From contig OY727093.1 in assembly GCA_963402885.1 (NCBI GenBank), positions 25,233,409-25,297,408 of the forward strand: a stretch of DNA of 64,000 nucleotides, given 5' to 3'. A program made the position numbers and the translations under genes. Positions 14,061-26,700 of this stretch are shown here, in pieces. The DNA is from Antedon bifida. Its lineage: Eukaryota; Echinodermata; Crinoidea; Comatulida; Antedonidae. A model generated the notes under the pieces. It searched no databases. It saw only the letters and a list, made by a program, of their open reading frames with translations, and had not been told where the DNA came from. How positions within the stretch are numbered: the first letter of the stretch is position 1; every line of letters begins with the position of its first letter.

Positions 14061-14569
14061 TAGCCCTACAGATCCCATTAATTAATAATTTTTTTCACTT
14101 CCTGCAAATAAATATGAAAGTACATGTAAAATATACCCTTTATGTTTGTCCTCTTGTTGTGTTTGTGTTGTCCTGTAGCGTAATTGCGCAATTTGTTTAT
14201 TTTTTCAATATATTTTTATATTATTACTACTACTTGTCTGATCTTAAGTTAAGATTTAAGTATTTATGTTTATGTGTTACAAGTATTGTTTATTTGATAC
14301 AATTAGTAACAAACTACTAATAAATATTATTAGTTATTTTGTTCTGGTGAAACCAGGCTTAAAGCTCTATATTGAGCCTTCTTAGTCTTTTCCAGGCTTT
14401 GCAATTTTTAGTTAATACTGTACATTGAATTATTCTGTAACAACTTATCAAGTGTGATGAATTTTGAAATAAAACGATATATAATAATATAAATAATATA
14501 AACTTATTGCTGATTTTAATCGTAGCTGGGGCATAAACCAATGGTATGTAAAATATATATTGTGTGACC
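14061..14569. other. spacer between satellite and ZFC3H1, with a satellite-like remnant
   Basis: AT-rich spacer with no convincing gene. At 14503-14526 the words CTTATTGCTGATTTTAATCG recur. They closely match the 3' half of the last, 85-bp satellite variant at about 14020-14040, so a relic of the array lies about 200 bp upstream of the ZFC3H1 start codon. The open frame at 13973-14320 is satellite plus AT-rich sequence and shows no protein family signature. Confidence 0.6.
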
Positions 14570-14734
14570 TCTGGGTCTCCGTAGAAAATGTGTCTCGCGT
14601 TTATTACAATTACAAAAGTACACAGTACACCGGAAGAGAGATCATCAGCCGCATGAATGCCATGGCGTAGTAGGGGCCTAGCCTAGGCTGCGTGGGAAAA
14701 CATTTTGCTTTATATTCTTAATTCTTAAATTGTA
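14570..14734 (+). promoter_or_regulatory. probable ZFC3H1 promoter / 5' UTR
   Basis: This stretch between spacer and start codon holds an ETS-type word CCGGAAG (14630-14636) and a short upstream reading frame: ATG at 14653 and TAG at 14668-14670, five codons. No TATA box is evident. If transcription starts upstream of 14653 the short frame could lower translation of the main frame. The transcription start is not known from sequence. Confidence 0.45.
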
Positions 14735-17700
14735 ATGATGGAAGAAGGGGAAATAGAAGATGGTGAAATTGAAGATGATTCAGGTGATACTGCTGTAGTA
14801 AAAATCGATGAAATAGATGTCACAAAAAGGGATTCTTCTAGTTCAGGCCTTCTTCTTGGTGGTAAAGCCAAAGGGACTGCCTTCAAAGAAGCGGGAAAGG
14901 TCTATCGAAGGGACGGTAAATCCGGAGGCCTAGGCCTAAGTAGAGGTGCCACTAGAAAGAGACCGTATCACGGAAGTGGGTTTGCTAAAAGATCTGAAAA
15001 ACCTGTTTCTAGGACCGGTAATTATCGTAGTGATAAGCATTACGATAATAATATTAATAATTGTTACAGAAATTATGATAATTCCAAAAGTAAAGCTAAA
15101 AAAAGACAGCATGAACTTGAAGAAGATGACCATGGATATTGGATGGATGGAAATGGTTCAAAGTTTATTGAGAAAAAATACAATGATAATAGAAAAGATG
15201 GTTCAAGAAGAGAAACGAAACCTGAAACAAGTTTTAAAAAATCAAAAAAGACGATAGAAACAAGCCTGTCAAACTTTCGTGAAAGAGTCACAGAAGGACC
15301 ATCATCATGTATCCTTTTTTCGACAAAGACTTTTGAGATAAATTTTTTTAATGTGATGTTTGAATAATATATTATCTGTAAGGTTATTAATAGTATTAGT
15401 AGGTCCTAGTTTTAAAATAAGTTGAAAAAAAAACTTTCTCTGGGTTAAAATGATTTACTGGTACAACATTTACAACAATAATCATTTTTTACTGGAAATA
15501 ATAATGTGTATAGAGTTCTGCGGCGGTGCTGACGTCACGACGGTAGGTGGCGCTGCATGGACGGTAGGTGGCGCTGCGTGGTTGCTAGCCAACCATAAAA
15601 TGCGTTCAACTGCCTCAGTGACTCCAAGGTCACCAATGGTTTTGAATAGCTTATGCACTTGTCAATTGTATGACCCACTATACGACCCCCGGGAGAGGTG
15701 CGTCATGGGTGCGTCATTTACAAATAATTACTGACGCAGGGGTGCGTCAAAAAACCTAGATGGTACGTCAAATCAATGACCAATGGTGTGTCGATGTCCG
15801 TCACTTTACCACCCAAAATATCATAAAAAACATGGTTACAGTGCGTCAAAATGGGTGCGTCATGGTCACCTAAAGGTAAGTCACATTATTGACGCATGGG
15901 TGCGTCATGGTATTTATAAGGTATGACGCACATCGGACAAATGACGCACCTCTCCCGGGGGTCGTATAGTGGGTCATACAATTGACATGTGCATTATTGA
16001 AGTAGTCATTTTAAAACTTAATAATGTTCAATAAAAACATTTGAACTAAAATTTCAAAAGGTCACTAAATAGTTGTTTTTAATAATCTATTTATTCTTCA
16101 GCTACAGTTTAAGTTTTAAAAAATCAAGCTAAGATACATAATTTGATAGAAACACAGATCTATAGTGTTTATCAACATATAGCGTTGAGCGCATTTTTGG
16201 TTGCACTAGCAATTACGCAGCGCCATCTATCGTTGTGACGTCACACCGCAGAACAATATACAAGGTGTCTAGATGCTGTTGGAATCACTTCCCAGCACTC
16301 AGTCGTCCACCCTCTAGCCAATCTAAAAAGCTTATTCCACAAAACACAAATTAGAAAACAAACCTCTAAATCAGAAGAACTTGTTTACAAGTAATGATTG
16401 TGTACTTCATAACAAAAGTACATCCATATATTTATCCTTAATCAATTAATTATAGATTCAGGGAAGAGTGTACTTCCAAAAGTTGGTATTCATACAAATA
16501 CAAAAAAAGATCCTGAAGATTTTGAACAACTTCTGAAGGAGCACCGCATGGTACATGAGGCGATAGAAAGAGAGAAAGAGAAAATAAAACAAACTGAAAA
16601 AGAACTTAATGATGGAGAGATTGATTCCCAAAGCCTTTTAAAAAATATAACAAAAGAAGAAAATAATTTGAATGCAAGCCAAGCTACTGGTAAACTTGAA
16701 ATGTCATCTGACGTCCAACCTGCAAAGCGTGTAAGTTGACTATTCCAGATTTCTTCTGTATCGCACATGATTAATAAATGTAAATAAATAATAGTAAGAG
16801 GTATAATGTGCAGACCATTACTAGGGTGTCTCTTAATCATGCGTGAAGAATCTTTCACACCGGTTCCAGCACGGTTCTGGTCCGGCGAATCGAACATCAA
16901 TGTTTCGTTTTCACGACGCTCCACGTGGCTATGCGCCAATTGATATGCACGTAGCAGTGTGAAAACGAAACATTGACGTTTGTTTGGATTTGCCGGCCCC
17001 GGACCGGAACCGTGCTGGAACAGGTGTGAAAGACCCTTTAGAGGGCAATATTTTGATTAGTCTTGAACATTTACACGGGTTAGTATTTTTAAAGTTTGCA
17101 GTGTGAATACACGCAACCTGTGTCATTAACGGATTAATGGATCGGGTGTGAAATGAAAATTTATCTGGACAAGATACAGGTTTGTTCTAAGCTCTGCGGT
17201 GTAAAAGTGGTACTACATAGTTATACTTGATAAATTGCTACTTTCTCCATTAAGCTCATGAACTTATTTTGTAGCGTGCAAAGGAAAAAGATGAGAATGA
17301 CGATGATGAGGATATTTTAGAGCTACGATTAGCTGCATTGACATCACTTGCTCAGAAGAATGAGAAAGAAGAGGACAAAAGTAAACCAAAACAAGATTTG
17401 TTTCCCAGAAAATCAGAAAGTTTGTCCAATAACTCAACAAAAAAGAGAATAAGTAAATAAAGAAATTATTTAAATTTTAAATCTATTATGGCATATTATT
17501 GCTTACCTGGGGAAACAATATTGTAGGAAACTCAGACAGCATCGTACGACGAAACGTCTTGACTCATCAGTGCTGTCTGAGTGGCGTCGGGCGTAGTTTT
17601 TAGTTGTCGGGAGAACTTTAAACATGTTTAAATTGACGCTGTCTGAGTTGGCCATAAGGTTTTGAAGTTCAAATCCTTCACAACCCCACTGGGCTTTTGT

Positions 17701-20700
17701 GTTGCTTGTATAAAATGATGCAAATTGACATTCTAAAATTATTAAACAAAATGTACTGTATGATGAAATTCTTTCAATTAATTCTAGATACACCTCGAAG
17801 GTCATCTACAATGTCAAGAAGCAGAAAGGGACGCCATAGCATTCGTCAATCGCGTCTAAGACCACGGTCACGGTCAACAAGTGGTCCAAGAGCACGGACA
17901 ACAAAAGACATCTTGGAGATTGACGATGAAGAGGAACGAATTAACCAGTTCTTGCTCTACCTGAGAGAAACACCAGAAGCAAGAGATATGACTTGTAGTA
18001 CTTCAACTGATAAGGTATGGACAGTCAAAACAAAATTATTGGTTAGTTTTTTAATAAAAGCAATAAAATGCGCATGATCAGTTATTACCAAACAACCAGA
18101 GGCCCAATCACATTGCAACAATTTGTCTTTCAGGTCAAAGGTTAAAAATTATCGCATTTATCTGATAATTATCTGATTTGAATGAGACAATTTTTGGTTA
18201 ATTTTTCTCACGTTGAATCAGTTAAACCCCGTTTCCACAGGCAGTTTATCAGTTAATTTTTATTGGTTAATTTTTGGCTGCGGAAACACGGCCATGGTCT
18301 GTCAAAAAAAAATAATGGTGCCTTTGGAATTTCTTTTATTTCGGTTGACTTTGACTGAAAGGAATGTAATGAAATGTTATTGTAACTAAATCAAGGTAGC
18401 TTGGACTGTGTTGAATATTTGAAAAGTTATTATTAGTATCTGTAATAAAATACACATGTACCAGGAATGAGTAGACCATGCAGTAATATGCTATTACAGT
18501 TTTTGAATATACTTTATAAATATTAGATATATTAAATTATGTATAGGAAACCACAGAAGCTGAAAGTTCAGATATGCCTGGTAATGAATCTACTCCAGCA
18601 ACCATGGGTGTTGATAACTATGAACAAGTTGAAATGGACATCGATGAACTGCAAGGTATGTACACATTTTTTGTAACACCATAGATAAGTGTTCCAAGTC
18701 ACCTGATATGCTTTGAAAATGATTTCTTATTACATGTTTGACCCTTTTCACATCTGCAAAATGTAACAACTTATAACCAGGTGTATATAGTGTGAATACA
18801 ATTTTGTGGAAAATCTCACAAAAACACACCGATAAAAGACCTGTTCTTGTTCCGAGATGTCCCGAGTGAATGCATGCGTGTGTGTATTGTGGTATTAAAC
18901 TGACCAATTATAATAATCAAATAGCGCGTAACTATGCTTTTGTCCAGAGATTTCACAATGCATGACAAACTTTGTTCATTTTATTGCCAGAAGAAACTTG
19001 TTGTTTCCATGATTTTTGAGAAATACAAAGGTGTCACAGATTTGGCAAAATATGGCATATTATGCCCATTTATATTAAAAAGGCAATATATCTAAATTGC
19101 CCTGAGTATCATTTGTATTATTATTTATATTTAGAATCAGAAGAGAAGGTTGAAATCCTAACTGAAACTGGTACTGATAAACCAATAGAGCTTAGCCAGC
19201 CTCCTGTCCCTGGGACTCAACCCATTCCTTGTGCTCCTCCACCACTACCACCTCCTCCTCCAATGGAATCGGATCTTCCAAAACCACCGGAACCAGAGGA
19301 AGAGGATGATGATGAGGAGGAATTGGCGCTTCGTCAACTTCTGTTGCAAAACTTGAAACAAAAAAAGATGGTTAAGGCAACTGATAAAGCAACACAGGTA
19401 ATTTTGATTATTAACAGGTTTTTTTCCCATATTTTTTCAATGTGCATTTAATTTTTTTAAATAAATTTCAATTTATTGCAGGAATCAAAAGCTTCTCAAG
19501 GACCGTCACCAGTAATAACTCCTAGAAGTGAATCACCAAGTTTTCAACGACCCGTTAAAAAAAAACCATCTGTTATTAAGGTAAAAATACTCAAATAAAT
19601 ACTTATTAAATAATATTCAACAAAATTTATTTACATTGACTTTACAGCACATTATCGACACATTGTAATTTGATTGATCACAGTGATAACTATAACATGT
19701 TTATATTTTTACTCTTCTGTAATAGATACCTGTCCATAAAGAAGTAGTGATAAACTTAAATGATAGTGATAGCAGCGATGATGAAAACACTTCAAGTCGG
19801 GCTTCATCTGGCTACACCAATATGCTTGACCAATTCTTAAAAGAGGCTCGTAAAAAAGCTGATGTAAGTACAGTAAAATCTTTCCCTTGGGACACCTCTA
19901 TTCAGAGGACACCCCTATTAAGAGTGTACCTCTATTCAGAGGGAACCCCTATTCAGAGGACACCTTTATCCAGAGGACACCCCTATTAAGAGTGTACCTC
20001 TATTCAGAGGGAACCCCTATTCAGAGGACACCTCTATTCAGGGGACACCCCTATTAAGAGTGTACCCCTATTCAGAGGACACCCCTATTAGGAGTGTACC
20101 CCTATTAGGAGTGTACCCCTATTCAGGGGACACCCCTATTAAGAGTGTACCCCTATTCAGAGGACACCCCTATTCAGAGGGAACCCCTATTCAAAGGGAA
20201 TTCCTATTCAGAGGACACCCCTATTCAGAGGGAACCCCTATTCAGAGGACACCCTTAATCAGAGGGAACCCTTATTCAGAGGGAATCCCTATTCAGAGGA
20301 CAACCCTATTCAGGGGACACCCCTATTCAGATGGCACAACCCTATTCAGAGGACACCCCTATTCAGAGGTTGTCCTTATTAGTTCTTCAACTGCAGTTAG
20401 AAACCATATATATCCTATATACTATTTATTTGTTCTTGATGAATCTCATTCATGATTAAATATACATATTATTTTATAATACAGGCTAATAAACCAGGTT
20501 CGTCAAAAGAGACTATTCCCTCCTTGCAACCAAAAACACCAGAAGCTATGAAACAGCTATCCACCACACAACAAGAAGAGTACAAACGTTTGAAAGAAGA
20601 AATTGCAAAACGAGAGAAAACTAGAAAAATTAAAGGCGGTATGAATCAATCACCTGTCCAGTCTGATTTGGATACTCAGAGTCAGGATGAAAATGAAAAG

Positions 20701-23700
20701 AATATCAAGAGATCGACTGCGGGTTCCGCAACAACTGAAAAAAAATTGGAGAAGAAAGTTGACAGGAAGGAAGATGTCCGTCAAGGATCAAAGAATTTTA
20801 AAAATATTAACAAAACTGATTTGGAGAAAAAAGCTATAGAAGAAAAACGTGCATTAAAGCAAATGAAAATTAAAATTCTGGAGGAGAAACTATTGAAGTT
20901 CAGGTATAATTTAAATTATTATTCTGTTTAGGTTTCATTCATTCAGCCACCCTGGTCTCAAATTTGATTCAAGATTTTCTCTGACCACACATAATTACAC
21001 GATTTCAATTTGGTATGATAATATAAAACTATCATAACAAATCAGTCCTTTTTTTTAAAGGTTAGCAATTAAAAAAGATGAAAACTTGGTTGAAGAAGCG
21101 GATCAAAAACTGGAAAAGAAAAAATCAACATTGAAGTTAGCAATGGCGAAAATAAAGAAATTAACTGAACAACTTGAAACTGTCAGAAAAATTGCAAGTG
21201 CAAATGAGAATGGCATAAAGAAAATACACAATGACGTAAGATATTTGTTATTTTCTTTTAACAACAATAATTTCTTGATAAGATAATGTGGACTCTTAAT
21301 TAAAACTTTTTGGTATTGTGTGTGGTAGCCTAGGGTCTTGCCATCATTTCTAACTTATCCACACCAGAGTGAAGAGATGGAGATTTTTTTTTGTGGCTGT
21401 GTGTGTACCTGAGGCTGTGTGTGTACTAGTATACCGGGGTAATCCCCTACTCATCTTGAAAGATGTACTAGGTTTTTTAATGTGCACATGAGCTAGATGT
21501 GTACACTGGACCTACGGTTTATAGTCCTTATCCAAGAAGAGTCATTCTACTTCCAGAATCATAAATTGAGTGAGCCTTGAACCCTTGCTGATGTTATGGC
21601 TACGTAATTACGGCTCCACTGTCTCGCTCTCATTAAATGAGATGGATGTATCATTTTTTCAAGCTTACAACCTTTAATATATACATACACAACCACACAG
21701 TACACATATATATTGTTATATTACACTTAAGTGTAATCAATGCAGAAGCAATTCTATAAAAAGTAAATACTCCTAGTAGATACTCAACTTAATATGAGAC
21801 AAGGGAACCCAACTATCTTTGATTTAAGTGTAAATTGACCTGCTTATTTAATTTGTTATATATATTGAAAATGACATACATGTTTAATCCAAAAAAATGA
21901 TTGTTGTAATATGTTAGAGGTTTCACAGCATTAGGCGCTAAATCCAGGATATTATTATTATAGAAAACGGTGTTGCATTCAAGATTATTACAACTTAAGA
22001 ACAGAGAGTCGCAATTATTGGAGGCACTTGCGGGCATGAAAGGTGTACCACTGGACACGATCATTAGCAATCATAGAGCTTTGAATAATTCCAGGATGAA
22101 TTTGTCTTCGGTAAAGAAAACTTCATCAGGAGTACAAAAAACAAATGAGGTAAGTATTTTTGAACTATTGTTGAAATTGTTTTTCATTTTGGATATTTCT
22201 TATTTGATGGATGTATGGGATGAGAAGGGTGGATGGATAGATGGGATAGATAGATAATAAGATGAGATGGATAGATAGATAGGATGAGGTGAATGGATAG
22301 ATAGAACCAGCAAAAAATATATAATTTTCATAACATTCTTGATTTTTGTTTTATAGTCAAATAAGCGGCAGAGACTTAACTCAGAAAAAGAAACAATACT
22401 AGCCAAAGAAAAACTGGAACTAATTAAATTGCAAGAACTTGAAAAAATGTATGCAGAAAGAATTGCAAAATACAAAGAATCTCACAAACAACTGGCATTG
22501 AAAAAGAGATTGATAGCCTCTCCAGCTGTTTCCAAAGTTCTGAAAGAAGCAAACATAAGTGAGAACATTAGACCTTCAAAACAACTGTATTTAAAGGACA
22601 AAATTACTGTTCCGAGTGCCTCTGGAATGAATGGTGAAGAAAGTAATGATTTGAAAGTCCCCAGAAGGAAATCTTGGTTGGATGAAGAGAGTTCAACCAT
22701 GAAGCCGTGTCTTTCGACAGAATCTTTACCCAAAGAACCAGTTGTAAAGAACTCGGAAAAATTGGAATTAGACAAATCAGAGATTGCTAGCATTTTTAAT
22801 ACTGAAGAGTTAGAAAAACTAAAGAAATTACAAGAACGTCGGGAAAAAGTGTTGAGGTTCTTTGATTGGACGTCTTCAATTGATGCTAGTGTTTCCAAAA
22901 AAGATTCATCTGATTTGGCCAGTGGTATTAAAGTGGATTTAGTATCGCAGCAAAGCTCTGTCAAAGAACTTGTCAGAAATACATCAATAGATACTTATGA
23001 AAGCCCTTTAATGCCATGGAATGTATTCAGGTAACACATTAATTACAATACATCCTTAGGACACCCATATTTAGAGGACAATGCCAACCCCAATTCAGAG
23101 GAAACCCAAAGGACACTTTTTCGGTCCCAAAGATTGTTTACTGTGTGTACAGTATTACAAAACAATTTTCATCCACCATCATTGTAAAGGCTACATACCA
23201 GGATGATAAAGAATAATAAATAGATTTAAACATACAAACGTTTTCATTCTAAAACTACCTTTATATAGAATAACCATTTATACTATCTTTGATAAAAAAT
23301 AATATTATATTAATATTTCCAATCAAACAACGTCATGATCAATAACAAAAAATCATTGCATCGTTACAATATCATTGCTCGAAATTGGACGTGTGAAAGT
23401 ATTATTTTCATCGTTATCATCCTAGTATAAATGGTCGTAAATTAATTATGCTAATTTCTATTGATATCTTGTTACAGGTTCAATCCATTATTCAAGCGAT
23501 TGGCGTCGGAATCACAGGGGAGTTCAACTTTTTGTAACAAAATTAATCCATTTGCCATATTTTGTCGATTTGAACTCAATGGAAAATGCAATGATGATGA
23601 TTGTAGATGGTAAGACAACTGATTAGATTATCAGTAAAGTTTTTATTAACATTTTTGAATATCTTGACATTTTAATCACTATTTACAAGACATGTAAATT

Positions 23701-26700
23701 GACATGTTGAATAAATATGTTATATTCATAATACCATTAATTTACCCTATCAAGCCCATAGCCAGGATTTTTACATGTTTTGTAAACATTTACAAGAGTG
23801 TTCCTCCATTTGAAAGAGAGTAACAAATAAATGTTATTATTTATCGTGTCTTTATAGGCAACATGAACGAGATTTCAAAATGAGCTTTGAGGAAACGTTA
23901 GCCCATCTTGTTTCCTACAATGTTTCCATCGTTGGAGCAACAGACAAAAGCACATTGCAACAAATTCAGAGAAAGGTCTGGTTGTTTGCCAAAATGAAAG
24001 TTCAAGATTTGAAGACGGACTCCGAAGAAGAGAAACAACAAATGATTGAAAAGATCATGAATTTAGTATTTTCAAAACCCCCGAGGACTTCCTTAAGATT
24101 TGAACCAAGACGTTGGAAGGTTACTCAGAGAAACAAGAAGACATTAGAAACTGATGGAGAACTTTTCACAGATGAAGATGTCAAAATTGTATCTGGTATA
24201 GTAAAATAATTTGTTTACATTTGTCTTCCTAATTTCTTCATCAAGGTTGGAAGTGAAAAAAAAAAAAGGTTGGAAGTGTCGCTCTCCTGATGTTTTGTAA
24301 ATTACTTCAAAAGTTTATAGAGTATCACGTTCTGACGTCACAATACTTGTTACATGGCAATGACCCAATTACGAAAACATCTGGTGTATTTTAAGTGATT
24401 AATTACGTTTAAAAGCTAAATTTTTTGTAAAAAATAAATGAATATTTGGAAGTAATGTTCAGTTGAAAATGACAGAGAATCACTATTAAATTGCCAGCCA
24501 GAAAAAAGTCATTGGGCAGTTGCAGAGTAACAAGGGATGTCATGTGGTATTGTGACGAAAGCACTGTGATACTCTATATATACCAGATCAACAGCGACTA
24601 AGGCTGAAACAAATATAACATATAAAATGAAGAATTACAATGGTGATGTAAAATTTGGAACTGAAGTAAAACTACAGAGGAACACTTCCTTTTGGACACC
24701 TCTACTCAGGGGACACCTTGATTAAAGGGACAGTTTGCCATCAAAAGATTGTGGGAAATATATTATGGCCAACTGCTATTCGAACGACACTCCTATTAAG
24801 GGGTCACTTTTTTGGGTCCTGAAGTTTCTACTGTAGTATAAAAAATATCAACATTGGTGGTACAAATAAGAAAATAAAAGTTCCCAAATAAAATTGTTTA
24901 CAACTGTATGATCATAGTGATTAATAATAAACCATCATGTTTGTTATTTTTCTTGTAGAAACAAAACCTATAAGCCTTGTTGACCCAGATTTTATTGATG
25001 AGGATGATTTGCGCTATTTTCAATCGGATGTTGGTACAGGTCACCTTGAAAATTCCGTACTACAAAAACCAGATGATATTCAATTATGGTTGAAACTTGC
25101 TTACAAGCAGTTGAGCAAACCAGGGTAAGACTAATTAAAGTAATTACTAATAATTAGAAACTTGCCTCGATAAAGATATATTGTCCCCCTGAAAACATTT
25201 TTTTGTTGAATATGCCATTTTGATGTTTCATAATAGTTATTCACTTTGACCAAAAATTGGATCAAAAAAAAAATTAACTGTAATAGAAAGCAAAAATGTG
25301 TCCAATTGACTGGAAGTCAATGGGTATTTGGTTGAATTGAACAGTTTTGTCTTTTTATAAGTGAAAATATTTTTTTTAGGTTTTTTTTGTGAAAGTGACT
25401 TAACTTTATTAAAACTACAAAATGACCTATTCAAAATCTTATTTTAATCATTTTCATTTTAAATGTTTTTGGGGATCTTTAAACAATCCAAGGAAATAGG
25501 CACTCGTCCAAACGTATCCAAATTTAGAGATGGGGAAACAAAAGGATCTAAAAAAGAAAGATTCAAGGGCATTACCGTATACTGTTTGGCTGTTTATAAA
25601 GCATATATAGAGAATACAGTGTAATAAACCAATTAATTTGTTTCCAGAAATAGTAATTTGGACAAGGCATTACATGCCCTTTCACGTGGCTTGGATAATA
25701 ACAAAAATGACCCAGATTTATGGCTGCATTATCTGACATTGTATAACAAACGATCTGACAACCATGATGATGTGATGGAGATGTGTAACCATGGTATTCA
25801 GTACACAAATGACTACAAAGTTTGGCATAAGGTAACAACTATCTATCACTAGAGGCGCAACACAAGGACGCAATGTAAGTGAGTTGACCAATCACAAGCG
25901 ATAGATTATTTGAACTGTCGCTTGTCATTAGTCAACACGTTTGTTTTGCGTTTACGTCCTTGCGTTGCGGCCTATTGGGAACCAACCTTTAGTAGTTTTC
26001 TGGGTATAAGGATACTTAACTTGAGCGAGTCGAGTGGTTAAGGCAGGGCGCTGTTTACCATACCTAAAGAGCCGACAATATCGACATGTGGTCGAGGCTG
26101 ACTTGGTTGTGGAACAAGTCTGCTCGGATAAGGACTGTAAACCATAGGTCCAGAGGACACCGTTTTCTATAAGAACCCAGTTCATCATCAGAGACAAGTA
26201 AGGGGTTACCCTGATGAAAAAATTCACAAAATACCCCCTGTGTCAGGGGGATTAACACCTATCTGTTAGGACTGTGATTACTTTATTATTGGTAATCCTT
26301 CGCCATGTGCCTAAAAGACAAAAAATAAATGTTAAAAACTACATAAATAATAATAAAAACTACATTATGTTTTAGTACAGTATACTATTTGTTTTTAGTT
26401 GTGGATGATATAAATAAATATAAATTCAATGAGTTCAAAGGTCAATGACTTGTTTTTGGTTTCTCCTATAATGTGATTTTGATTTAGGCATTATCGATTG
26501 CTAACACCATTGATGATAAAGACAATCTATGTCAAGATTTGCTACAAGCATTACAAGATGAACAAGAATCTAGCCCATCAGAGATTGGTTCCCACAGACT
26601 GCTTGAGATGTTGCTATACAGATGCCAGTTGCATTGTTTAGTTAATAAGAACGACTCTGCTCTAGAAATACTCACAGTAAGAATTTTTTTTTAGTTTATA

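Noticed and set aside
15450-15734. 94-codon frame with GGAAWTVGGAAW
   Set aside because: Made of the duplicated GGTAGGTGGCGCTGC arm of an inverted-repeat element and the MITE terminus.
16490-17126. Minus-strand frames of 149 and 65 codons
   Set aside because: The first is antisense to ZFC3H1 exon 2 and runs into the foldback MITE; the second is the MITE itself.
20060-20455. 131-codon frame in ZFC3H1 intron 8
   Set aside because: It is the GGACACCCCTATTCAGA minisatellite read through; no start context, splice link or family similarity.
23880-24209. Separate gene from the 109-codon frame
   Set aside because: It is exon 14 of ZFC3H1; its apparent stop lies past the GTATAG donor at 24196.
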